Assembly (NCBI GenBank): GCA_940337035.1
Contig: CALNHX010005791.1
Span: 1-64,000 of the forward strand
From: Agriotes lineatus
Lineage: Eukaryota > Arthropoda > Insecta > Coleoptera > Elateridae
Direction: 5' to 3'
DNA: 64,000 nucleotides
Below the pieces are notes generated by a model. The model ran no database searches and was not told the origin of the DNA. It saw only the letters and a program-made list of their open reading frames with translations. Of the stretch, positions 10,452-20,138 are shown piece by piece; position 1 is the stretch's first letter, and each line of letters starts with the position of its first letter. A program made the position numbers and the translations under genes.

Positions 10452-10898
10452 ATAGTAGTTTATGTAACTAGTCCTCAAAGCAAGGCTTTAGGGGACGAGT
10501 CGTAATGTTTCCGGAAGAGGCGGAGCGAAGCGCAGCCGAGTCCGTAATATGAAGATGAGTCCTCTAAAGCCATTTGAGGACGTGTTGCATACAACGTTTT
10601 TTTGTATTAGCTCTCCAAACATTATAATATGAAGTTTCAATTACCATTAACGCGGCATTATATTAGGAGGCCGCGCGAAAATGTATTTTTCGCTCCCCAA
10701 ACTGGTTACTTTGGAAACTGTCTAGGATCCTCAAAATGGCCATTTAGAGGCCTTGTACTTAAAGTCTTCATGTCTTCAAGTCTTTGAGTCCGCTAAAATG
10801 TTGCCATGACGACTTTAAGTACAAGGCCTCTAAATGGCCATTTTGAGGATCCTAGACAGTTTCCAAAGTAACCAGTTTGGGGAGCGAATACAAAAAAA
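10452..10898 (-). mobile_element. MITE A, copy 1 (partners 54502-54949 and 63031-63394)
   Basis: About 447 bases match copy 2 in reverse orientation over the full length. One end reads ATAGTAGTTTATGTAACTAG, followed by a stem-loop: arms near 10473-10500 and 10555-10580, with loop core GGCGGAGCGAAGCGCAGCCG at 10520-10540. The other end holds a second pair of arms of about 88 bases (GGGGAGCGAA...GGCCATTTTGAGGATCC type) folding onto each other around 10785. It has no coding capacity. It splits a Harbinger transposase relic whose N-terminal part lies immediately to the right. Confidence 0.9.
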
Positions 10899-10915
10899 TG
10901 AATTTTGAAACATCC

Positions 10916-11098
10916 GTACAAAATTTTCAAAAAATGTGGTCGTCTTTAATTTTCTTAACAAAGAGAGTATAATACAGAGTTTTTTCCTGACGTTCCTTAA
11001 CAAGTGGGTGTTTTCACATACGCCGATGCTTTTTCGTCTTCAATCAACAATAAATTAAATCGACTAACGTTATAAACTCCTCGTCAGAATCCATTCTC
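10916..11098 (-). pseudogene. PIF/Harbinger transposase N-terminal fragment
   Basis: The minus strand reads MDSDEEFITLVDLIYC from about 11095, a stop, then in other frames a segment of the HPLVKERQEK...YYTLFVKKIKDDHIF type, ending near 10920. This is the characteristic N-terminal FWVHP...R...G.Y..L...LR.D...F motif region of Harbinger nucleases. Three or more stops make it clearly dead. It ends against MITE A copy 1. Confidence 0.65.
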
Positions 11099-11100
11099 TT

Positions 11101-11472
11101 CAATAGTAATACTGGCAACATGCCATCGTTATGTTTAGCGCGGCGACTTTTTAGCAGGCTCGTGTGTTTTATAGCAGTTGGACGCCGACTCGGCGTGAAC
11201 CGCTTCGTGTGTCTTCACTCTTAATTCTAACCTATCGAAAACAACTCTTCTGTCTAGGCAAAACGCAAATAATGCAGAATGTGCATGAGCCATGCGTAAT
11301 ACGCCGGATGCCAGTGAATACCCGTCCTAATTCTCTGATATCGAGTATACGCACACATATGGTCCCGGGACTTCGTCCATGCTGGCTCTAGTGCCAGGAC
11401 TCGGTTTTTTTTTTTGGAACCGAATCCCGGGACTGGAAACCCTTACAGCGAGTTTTACAGTCGCGTCTTGCC
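11101..11472. other. Spacer, possible Harbinger 5' region
   Basis: Less AT-rich than its surroundings with no convincing coding signal. It precedes the transposase start at 11095 and could be that element's 5' untranslated region. A homopolymer T run lies at 11405-11416. Confidence 0.35.
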
Positions 11473-11654
11473 CAGGGGCGGCGGGTTTTAATTTGTCAAT
11501 AGGCTGCAAGATATGCTAATAATAATAATAATGTTGGTTTCCTTAAACGAACAACCTATAATAATAATATTTCAAAAGGAAAATTAATGATTTAGAAATT
11601 TGATATGTAACAAAAATGCAAACGTGCAAACAATACAGTTTTGATAATTATTAA

Positions 11655-12075
11655 TTAATTTTGCTTTTGGGCAAATGTATTACGTCTAACAGTTGTCCTG
11701 TCAAGCAATTCGTCAGCGATATCATCCTTGTTTTCTTTGTACACATGCAGCATCGAAACGGAGTTTTGTCGGCTTTGAGTCATGGTGGCTCTTACGTATG
11801 TGTGCAATCGTCTTAAAGAGGACGTTCTGTACGCGACGTCACAGAAATTGTTAAAATAATTTTGATGAATTGAATTACCTCTGGAATTAAATTTACAATT
11901 GGTTGTAAACTAGTCGATTTAACTGCAGTTACAATATCATTAAAGCACTTTATATGCAAGTTCTGTTGATTGCAAACATCCAACAACATGTTTCTATGCA
12001 AAATTAAGCGATCTCTATCGAAGTAATTTTTATAAAAATCAATAATCTGTGATTCAGCGGCGCAGGAAGTACTGT
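11655..12075 (-). pseudogene. hAT transposase C-terminal fragment (dimerisation domain)
   Basis: The minus strand reads LHRNMLLDVCNQQNLHIK near 12000, IIKFIQ-type sequence near 11880, then LTISVTSRT followed (after shifts) by LRRLHTYVRATMTQSRQNSV and LHVYKENKDDIADELLD to a TAA at 11655-11657. The VTS.T.ER..S.LRRL...LR.TM...R motif is the hAT dimerisation domain (Dimer_Tnp_hAT). It is a different subfamily from the transposase starting at 12128 and sits immediately downstream of it in the same orientation, so it is probably a remnant of a second hAT copy. Confidence 0.75.
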
Positions 12076-12124
12076 TACTATACGTTTAGGCAAAGGGTTT
12101 TTTGCGTTCTACAGTATTTTGTAC

Positions 12125-14590
12125 AAATTACTTACATATATCGTCAATATTTAAAGTAGCCACCCTTTCTTGATGTATATTCCTGAATACAAGATGATTT
12201 AGACGTTTCTGGGACATCGTAGGCCGCATATAGTTTTTCAAACGGCGCAAACAGCTAAATGATCTTTCAGCTGTTGCTACCGACGCTGGTACAGTTGTAA
12301 TGGCCAATTTTAACACCTGATCGAAAAGCTGTTTGACTGTATCGGAATTTGACTTAAACACCTCCAATATCTGCAGACAGTTTTCAACAGGTGGCTTGTT
12401 TTTCAGCAACGATGGTAGTAACTTAAGTTGGGCTGATTATATCGACAAATCAAAATCTGTGGCGAGTACTCCTAAACTGCGGTTAAGATCTTCAACTGAC
12501 CAGTTCGTGTATTGCTCTGATGAAATTAAGATAGTTTCTATATTCAATAATTGTTCAATTCCAGGTTGAGTAAATCTACGATCTATTTCAGCGATAATAA
12601 GATCAAATACTGCAAAATAATTCTTTCTTAAATTTTCTTTTGCTGTCAAATCTGCAGCTTTTGTAGGGTCACGTGTTTGTTCATACCGCCAAGGTGGATT
12701 TTTAACTCGAGGTTGCTTTGGTTTCTCTAATTCAAGTGCATCTGCAGCTCGTTCAGCTTTGCTATAGATGAAATTAAATTTATTATCCGTTCTAAGTGAA
12801 TTAAGCGTACTGCTTAGATGATTTGCTGATATTGTTGCTTTTTTTATGGAATAATTTTTGCTTTGTAAAGTTTTTGCCACTTCTTTGTAAGGGCCATATA
12901 TTTCAATCGCCGCACATAATGCAAAATAAGTTTAAAATTTCTTACAAAACCTTTAACTATGGGTCTTTTTTCATCCGTAAGACATGTATGGTCTTGCAAT
13001 AATGTATCCAAAGTATTTAATATTCGCGAATAGTTTTCGAAAAACCGCAGAAATGCTTTATATCTGACCGTCCATCGAGTTGGACATATAGATAAAAGAT
13101 GGCGGGGAGGAATGTTTTTACCTTCTTCTTCAGCTTCAAATGTTGGTGCAACCACTATATTTGCATATATTTGTTTTCTCTTGGCAGATTGTCTAATTAT
13201 ATTAGAAACTGTCTTAACTGTACCCAACACATGGCACATCATTTCATTTTTACGGCCAATTTCTTGAAGAGCCAAATCTAACGAGTGATTGGTACAGTAT
13301 ACAAAAAACGATTTTGGCTGTAAAGCTGACAATTCCTTTTGAACACCAATATGTCTCCCAGACATATTAGCTGCCCCATCTAAGCAGTGGCCTCGCAGTT
13401 TATCTAAAGATAAATCCAATCGTATTAAAACATCCTGTATTACTTTGGTTAAGGTCCAAGATCTAGAATCAGGAGCATTTTAAAGCCCCATAAATAATTT
13501 CTTAATCGAAGTTGGATTAACAAAACGTATACATATAGAAAATTGCTCCTGACCGGATACATCTGTTGTACCATCTGCAATTAAGCTCAAATAATTAGCA
13601 CTATTTATTTCTAATAGCATTTGTTTCTATATTCGGATTGCCATCATTTCGATAATTTCATTTTGTATATCCCAACTTAGCCAATTATTTCGCTTTTCTA
13701 ACCAATTTGTAATTTCAGGCATTACACTTGCATGCTCTTCTAAATACATGGTTAGATTACCGCTACTATGAGAGTTTCCCCTTATTGCTTGGCCAGATCT
13801 AGATAAGTATCTTAAACCAGAAATCATTAATGTCAAACATTTAGTTGCTATTTCTTGTTGTTTGCGTGTTTGCTTCAAAATAATATTGTTGATGGGAGTG
13901 GCATTCTTAAAGTTTTCCAAACGTTCCACTGACTGAATATGCGTGTTGCATTTTTGGTGAATTTTAAATTTTACTATGCCCACTTACAAAGGCATCTGGT
14001 AGGTACCTATCATTTGTTCCAAAAAGATCTAAAGCCTTAGCTCGGTGACAGGTGAAACACAAAATAGCACTTTTGCTTCTATTATAATGCAACCACGGAA
14101 ACATTTTGAAATACTCGTGTCGGCAGCTTCTGTTCTTTTCTTTAGGAAATTGAAAAGTCGATTCTGGTACATATTGTTCTGTTATAATAGGTATTGCCTT
14201 TGCTGGTGCTTCTAGTGCTTGTGAAACTTCAATGAAAACTTTTTTAGTTTTACTGCCGACGGCATCTTCGTCAGAATCAGTTACATTTGGACCAGTTTCC
14301 TGTATACGCAATTGACAAAAAATGTGGTGTAAATACGCGCCCTATTTCAATTATAAAATAAAACTAAGTTGAACTGAAAACTAACCTTACTGTCCTTACT
14401 CGTACCAGGAAGCTGTTCGTCATTTTCGTTTATAGTTTTACACTTTTTCTTTGCACCTGAGTGCAACCAACAGTCTAAAAATTTCTTAGAATTCATTATA
14501 CCATACACCGACACCCACTTCTTCACTTCTCGTTTCAAATTCTCAGTATCCCTTGCACTGCTTTTACACTGACATAATTCACAACTACAC
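12125..14590 (-). pseudogene. hAT transposase, ZMYM-like (TTF zinc finger, DUF4371, dimerisation domain)
   Basis: Minus-strand order: an N-terminal exon KREVKKWVSVYGIMNSKKFL (14535-14470) ending LPGTSKDSK, a GTTAG donor near 14390 and a TATACAG acceptor near 14300. Next comes a TTF-type zinc finger with CRHEYFKMFPWLHYNRSKSA and CFTCHRAKALDLF (14130-14020), then DUF4371 blocks HIQSVERLENFKNAT, ATKCLTLMISGLRYLSRSGQ (13860-13790) and SLDKLRGHCLDGAANMSGRH (13412-13355). CPTRWTVR lies near 13080, and the C-terminal dimerisation block VPASVATAERSFSCLRRLKN near 12290. Frameshifts or stops near 13980, 13620-13420, 12880 and 12430 break the reading. It would have been a cut-and-paste DNA transposase. 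Confidence 0.9.
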
Positions 14591-14848
14591 CATACACTGA
14601 CTGAGAACTGTACGCAAGTGAATCATTCCCGGTTGTTCGGATTATTAATAATACATTCATTCATTAATTCATTCATTATCTTTAGCCCGTTTTACCTTTC
14701 AGTATAACAAAACGAAACCGATACTGTTATTAGGTCATTATTTGCAGTCAAGCTAAAATGTTTTCAGTCACGTACTGAATGGTAATAAAGATAAAAAACC
14801 CGAAATGCATTGAGTTTTCCGCTGGCGACCAGAAACAAATCACGTGCT
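14591..14848. other. Spacer upstream of the hAT gene
   Basis: Contains an ATTCATTCATTAATTCATTC simple repeat near 14653-14676. A cysteine-rich in-frame extension of the hAT N-terminus (CSCELCQCK) continues back to about 14590, but no start was chosen with confidence. Confidence 0.3.
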
Positions 14849-15040
14849 TTATCCTGTTTGATATTTGTAGCAAATTTCAATGGTCTCGTATATATTAATG
14901 TGAAAAAACACTACGTATGTGCGAATTTTTAACAACCTGCTGGAGGTGGGGGGCAAATAGTGTAATTTGCCCCTCCGATATATTCTATGAGGGGGCGACT
15001 GCCCCCTTTGCCCCCCCCCCCCCCTGTTCCTGCGCCCCTG

Positions 15041-16849
15041 CTGTGATTCCTTAGATGTGCCCAGGACAAATATTTCAGCTGCTTTAAGATGTTTCATCGT
15101 TGTTGTATTGAATCTAATTTCTAAACTGACAATTGCTTGATCCATTATTTCAAAAAATAATGCCCGATATGTAACTCTGATGTCTTGAATATAAATCCAG
15201 AAGTGCCTTCATCGTATCGTTTGGAATTTTTTCTTGAACTTGGCATTCAGATTTCATGTTTTAGCCGTTTGCAAAGCATCTTTCCATATACTATTCGTGA
15301 AACCGCTTCAGTAAAGTCAAGGTTAATTCTTTTCACAGCAGAGTTTAGCGCTTCAACTTTATCAAAAATTTGAATAAATATTTAGATCAAAAATAGAGTT
15401 TCAAATTCTAAGCGATTTTTCATATACCCCTTTGCTTTAATTCTGATATCGCTTATCGAATTTTCTTGTACCTCATTTAGAAAGTTTATTAAATTTATAA
15501 GCCGTTCACGACCTTTTTAGGACAGAGTTGGCTATGATTTTTTCTTTTCATGTTGGACTAACTGATTCGATGATGTAGCGGATGCAACTTTTTTTTCTGT
15601 CAGTGTCTGTTCGACATTTTCTTGCCACCACATTGCCAGATTTATTATTTTAATATTCGTAAGAAAATAAATGATTTATCAAATGTGTAAAAATAATTTT
15701 AATTTCCGTCAAAGAAAAAGTCAAAATGCTCAAAATAATTTTGTTACAACAAAAAATTTCCATTAAATGATGCTACTTCCAATTTAAAAAAAGACAGACC
15801 AAATTTAAAAGAACGCGAGTCGATGTGGAGACTAGAGAATATCCGGCAACAATGTACCTATTCAGAAAATATAACCTTAAACTGAAAACAACCTAACCTA
15901 ACACAAAAAGTGTCAATTTCCATGAGGGAGTTTAGTTGCAACAGAGGTTCTGCCAACAAAATTACTAGATGGTCATAGCCTCACCTGACCCAAAAAGATC
16001 GTGAATGGCTTATAGATAGTTTTCCACCACTGTCTTTAATGACTATCCTGACACACCACCTGGTTGGACAAAAAGGTTTCAGTACAATGATGTTGGAAAT
16101 GCTATTTTGTAACCGCTACGTTACTCGCCCCATCATAGCATTGCCCAATTGAAGCCTAGTAAGATCATCTTTTACTATTTCGTATAAAGTAGATGCAGTA
16201 GTGGATTCCGATTTATAAAATCTTAAAAAGCGCTCGGAAATTTGTAAGTCCTCTTCGACGATACGAATACAAATGCTCACTTGTTCGTGACTATTTACAT
16301 TTTTAATATGAGAAACAATCTTTGTCCAAACATTATTAGACATTATGTCTACTAGCTCATTTGCGATATATTTAGATGTCCATTTATATTTATTCCCTTG
16401 CCTTTCTAACCACACCCTTAATTCTCGTACATCCTCAGATCTTGTTTTTAGAAGTCGAAAATAATTAGAATTTTCTTCCAAATGTCCTCTAATAGGAAGA
16501 CCTTGGGATGATAGGTATTGCAACGTTGAAATAAGTTTTAGCAGAAGTATTCTTGTTCCATTTCACGATTTTTTTTAGATTTAAGACCCAACATTTACAC
16601 CTTGTTTTACTACTGTTAAACAAGTCACAGATTCACTGCAAGTAAGACTTCTCGTGAGTTTAGAATCTCTCATTCGCTTTATGCCATCCGAAAAACCGTC
16701 TACGCAAAAGCTGTTGAATGCGTTTGTACTCCCCTGCGTTAAAGACCCAAAGCTTGGTTTTTTAATTTCCATCGCTTTCACGCAAACGTCGCAAAATACT
16801 TGATCTTTTGTTGAATTGAATTTAATCCACGAATATTTACCATTCCAAC
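15041..16849 (-). pseudogene. Second hAT relic (ZMYM-like), internally deleted and split by MITE B copy 1
   Basis: The minus strand starts at about 16845 with WNGKYSWIKFN, DQVFCDVCVKAMEIKKPSFG (TTF zinc-finger region) and continues with KLTRSLTCSES. After stops at 16581-16560 comes LPIRGHLEENSNYFRLLKTR (16500-16440), then KWTSKYIANELVDIMSNN and LQLGNAMMGR near 16130. It then jumps to FCPTRW near 16065, so the section that normally lies between the NAMMG-type and CPTRW motifs is deleted. MITE B occupies 15496-16014. Further minus-strand coding (DKVEALNSAVKRINLDFTEA near 15355-15300 and IMDQAIVSLEIRFN near 15140-15100) continues to 15041, where a CAGGGGCG hAT-type end begins. Multiple stops; not functional. 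Confidence 0.75.
15496..16014. mobile_element. MITE B, copy 1 (519 bp)
   Basis: It begins TATAAGCCGTTCACGACCT and ends in the inverted form AAGATCGTGAATGGCTTATA. The two ends match as imperfect inverted repeats over roughly 40 bases. The full 519 bases are nearly identical to 16850-17368 in direct orientation. The TA at both ends could be a TA target duplication, as in Tc1/mariner-type MITEs. It carries no open frame and is inserted in a hAT transposase relic. Confidence 0.9.
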
Positions 16850-17368
16850 TATAAGCCGTTCACGACCTCTTTGGGACAGAGTTGGCTATGATTTTTTCTT
16901 TTCATGTTGGACTAACTGATTCGATGATGTAGCTGATGCAACTTTTTTTTTCTGTCAGTGTCTGTTCGACATTTTCTTGCCACCACATTGCCAGATTTAT
17001 TATTTTAATATTCGTAAGAAAATAAATTATTTATCAAATGTGTAAAAATAATTTTAATTTCCGTCAAAGGAAAAGTCAAAATGCCCAAAATAATTTTGTT
17101 ACAACAAAAAATTTCCATTAAACGATGCTACTTCCAATTTAAAAAGGACAGTCCAAATTTAAAAGAACGCGAGTCGATGTGGAGACTAGAGAATATCCGG
17201 CAACAATGTACCTATTCAGCAAATATAACCTTAAACTGAAAACAACCTAACCTAACACAAAAAGTGTCAATTTCCATGAGGGAGTTTTGTTGCAACAGAG
17301 GTTCTGCCAACAAAATTACTAGATGGTCATAGCCTTACCTGACCCAAAAAGATCGTGAACGGCTTATA
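16850..17368. mobile_element. MITE B, copy 2 (519 bp)
   Basis: Same length and orientation as copy 1, starting TATAAGCCGTTCACGACCTC and ending GATCGTGAACGGCTTATA. It lies at the N-terminal edge of the same hAT relic. The better inverted ends here (GTGAACGGCTTATA against TATAAGCCGTTCAC) suggest this copy is closer to the ancestral sequence. Confidence 0.9.
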
Positions 17369-17771
17369 GGTAAGAACTTTCGTTTTCGACCACGAGGGTT
17401 CGCACCAAAATTGGTTGGATCCTATAGAAGAATATTTAAAGTAAAGAGAATAACTTTTAATTAGATATTTAGTTAATTTAGTAGAGAGCAGGAGTGGGTA
17501 AAGCTAAAGTTGAGGCCTGCTGGAAATCGTGTCAATGATGGGGTACACTAGCGTTGGCAATTTCATTTTGCTTCTGCAATCTTATTACAAACTTGTCCAT
17601 TTTTAATTATTTATTGTTAAAAAATCACTGCACTAACAATTTAATTTTAAGATAACCAAACAACACGTCACACCTCAATGCACTCGACTCAACTGTATTC
17701 TTCTTCTTACACTGACCTAAGCACAGAACAGATAAAACAGGAACGAAATGAATAAAGTATACTGAACATAT
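17369..17771. other. Spacer between MITE B and the MULE
   Basis: No recognised gene or repeat. The short open frames here are low-information. Confidence 0.4.
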
Positions 17772-19653
17772 CACTCGTAATTCGTCGTAACCCAATTCGT
17801 CGTAGGTCAATTCGTCGTAAAACAATATGTCCTATAGGTCAATTCGTCGTATTATTGTCGTATTTTATTAACTTTGTATGAGATTCAATACGCTCTAATT
17901 TTGTTTAATAAAAAGATAATAGACGTTATAGTCAACTGCATATTGTTGAGTGAAAGATATTTTAATAGAAAATAAAAAAAATACTAGCTGTCAACCTCCT
18001 AGGTGCCCACGAATTATATTCATTCATCACAAATAGTATTGCAACCAACAACATTTTATTTTAAAATAACAACTTTCGTAACACACAAAATATTTAACAT
18101 ACAAATTAAAAATTATTTGACAGGCATTTTAAATAAGTTAATGCATCTAAGTAGTTGAATTGTTCCACTACTTTTTTGTTTGCCGGTCTAAGTCAATATA
18201 CTTTTCTTTTCGGGGTGCTTCATCTTGCCCACTAAGTACTTGAGACATTCTCCTTTCATAATACTGGTGTTCCTCTCGATTTTTTTTAATAATATGCCAA
18301 ATATTTGGCTTTTCGCATTGCACGGCTGAATAGAAACGTCTATGCCAAGCCTCAATAGAGTTATTCGATCGCGGTTGATCCTTGAGTACTCTTTCATAGA
18401 CATTCCAAATTTGAAAATAAATGTTGGCTTTTCTTCTTTCTGTTTGTTCTACCTAGATATATGTCCTTGAAATAATTTGGTATTGGCGTTGCTTCTTCCG
18501 TCAAATTTTCAACGACAATTTCAAAATAATCGTCCACCTGCTCGGGGGGAACAAACGCTAACGTGCCCACCATTTTTATACTGGAAGCAAACTCTACATC
18601 AGTAGCATATCTACCTTGCAATGTATTTTTTCCTGTAAATGTTTAAATACCTATATTTTGTTGTAAGTGAAAGAAACAACCTTGTTTCTTAACGTTTTCA
18701 AAATTTGCCTTGAATACATTCAGTGCCGCCAATTAAAAATCAAATAGTACTATCTCCAAATGTGCATACGCACTATATTTCTTTAATTCGCAAAAAAAAA
18801 GCATCGTATGTTTTTTGTTGCTTATTGGGGAGAAAAGCGTAAACCAATGCAACACACAAGTTTTTTTACAAAGGCATAAATTGTGTATAATTGTAAAAAC
18901 AGTTGCGGTGCAGTTTTAAAAGTTCCATCGGTCAACCAGATTTTCGATGTCTCAAGTAACTTTACATTTCTCTGAGTAGCAAAAATAATTACTCTATCAT
19001 TTCCTCGACCATAATCACTCAACAAGAATTTAGCTCCGTCGATTGAATTTTTAAATTCCTCCGGAATCATAATCAATGTTTTATGAGATTTATTGCATGT
19101 ATATCTGTTTCTTTCCCGTCTTACCGTTTTCTTCATTAAACTAACGGACGGCATCGTCGCTGCTACTTCTAATGGAACAGGAGTTAGTGTTTCCATTACT
19201 ACATGATGGGTAGTGTAGTGAGGGTTCGGTGCCAACTCACGAAATCGGTTCGCTGCCTCAATGACTTCTTTTCTTCTAGCGTCGGGTGTGTGTGAGTCAA
19301 CACCTTTTTCCGTCACTGCTCAACCGTCAAGAGCATTTTTTCTTGTGATAGCCCGTGCCTTACAAATAATTCTCTTTTCTCACTTCCAATAATTGCTCTC
19401 GTTCCTATTATAATCTAAGGCGTATGGATAACGGTTGTATGTTAACTTTTGCTTAAGTTTTTCGGATTTAACAAAGGATGCCATAGTGACAAGTAATTAA
19501 TTTTTACTTTAATCTGACAAGTAGTGCCCTGATAATGATTTCAAAAGTCAATTATTTAACGTAAATAAATACGACGAATTGTCTCAATTACAACGAATTG
19601 ACCTATACGACGAATTGACCTACGACGAATTGGGTTACGACGAATTACAAGTG
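17772..19653 (-). mobile_element. MULE/Phantom-type DNA transposon with tandem-repeat terminal inverted repeats
   Basis: The left end reads CACTCGTAATTCGTCGTAAC and the reverse complement of the right end reads CACTTGTAATTCGTCGTAAC. The inverted ends continue for about 50 bases. Each terminal repeat is itself built from several copies of a TTCGTCGTA core (left 17782-17853; right 19570-19647). Inside is one minus-strand transposase gene of the FLYWCH-MULE type. No clear 8-9 bp target duplication was found at the edges. The element is about 1.9 kb. Confidence 0.85.
18168..19484 (-). pseudogene. FLYWCH-type MULE transposase
   Basis: Start ATG at 19482-19484 (MASFVKSEKLKQKL). A FLYWCH-like zinc-finger remnant follows (YPYALDYNRNESNYWK, in-frame TGA, then a CKARAITRKNAL segment), then about 165 codons (19316-18822) with HHVVMETLTPVPLEVAA, SLMKKTVRRERNR and the MULE catalytic-region motif IWLTDGTFKTAPQLFLQLY near 18935-18880. 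The C-terminal part contains FKDIYLGRTNRKK (18465-18420) and, after a shift, sequence of the EAWHRRF...CEKPNIW type to a TAG at 18168-18170. MULE transposases cut and paste via an RNase H-fold nuclease. Here the nonsense codon, a gap near 18822-18621 and a frameshift near 18400 make it inactive. Confidence 0.85.
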
Positions 19654-20138
19654 ACCCGTTTTATATGGTTGAGGTCTAATGATGAATTTAATTTTTCGAC
19701 CTCGGCCGAGTGCCGGATGTAACTGAACTAACCAAAAAAACGCGAAATTTTAGACCGTTTTCGGTTTTTGTCGATTTTAATCCTGAAGCACTGGCTTTTC
19801 ATCAAAAGTGGTTATATACGGTGTTAAAGTAGAAGAAATTTACAACAATTAAAGATTTGAATGGTTTCTGTACACCTCTTCAACGTTTCACAAATTTTTC
19901 ACATTTTGCCATTTTTATCGAAGTTAGTCGGTTCTACCTTGAAAGGTTAGTAGTAGAACACAGATAATGTTGAGCAAATCAATTTGCATTCAAATTATAA
20001 TAATATGAGACCAAAATGTTCCTTGGTACCTCGTTCTGTCATAAGGTAAGTTGTATTGTAGAATTATTGAAAAATAAGCCAAAAACTCTGTGTGCTTAAA
20101 TCTGCATATATATTATATATGTTTAAACAACTTCTGAT
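19654..20138. other. Spacer
   Basis: AT-rich, no coding signal. The short stretch TTTTTCGACCTCGGCCGAG near 19691 is a small palindrome; nothing else was supported. Confidence 0.4.

Larger units (their letters stand above)
11473..15040. mobile_element. Candidate hAT-type element bounded by CAGGGGCG ends
   Basis: CAGGGGCGGCGGG begins at 11473 and the reverse complement of 15040 leftward reads CAGGGGCGCAGGAAC, so both outer ends carry the CAGGGGCG start common to many hAT transposons. A minus-strand hAT transposase lies between them. No matching 8-bp target duplication was seen (GTCTTGCC on the left versus CTGTGATT on the right), and a second hAT C-terminus lies inside, so the two ends may belong to different elements. 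Confidence 0.35.
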
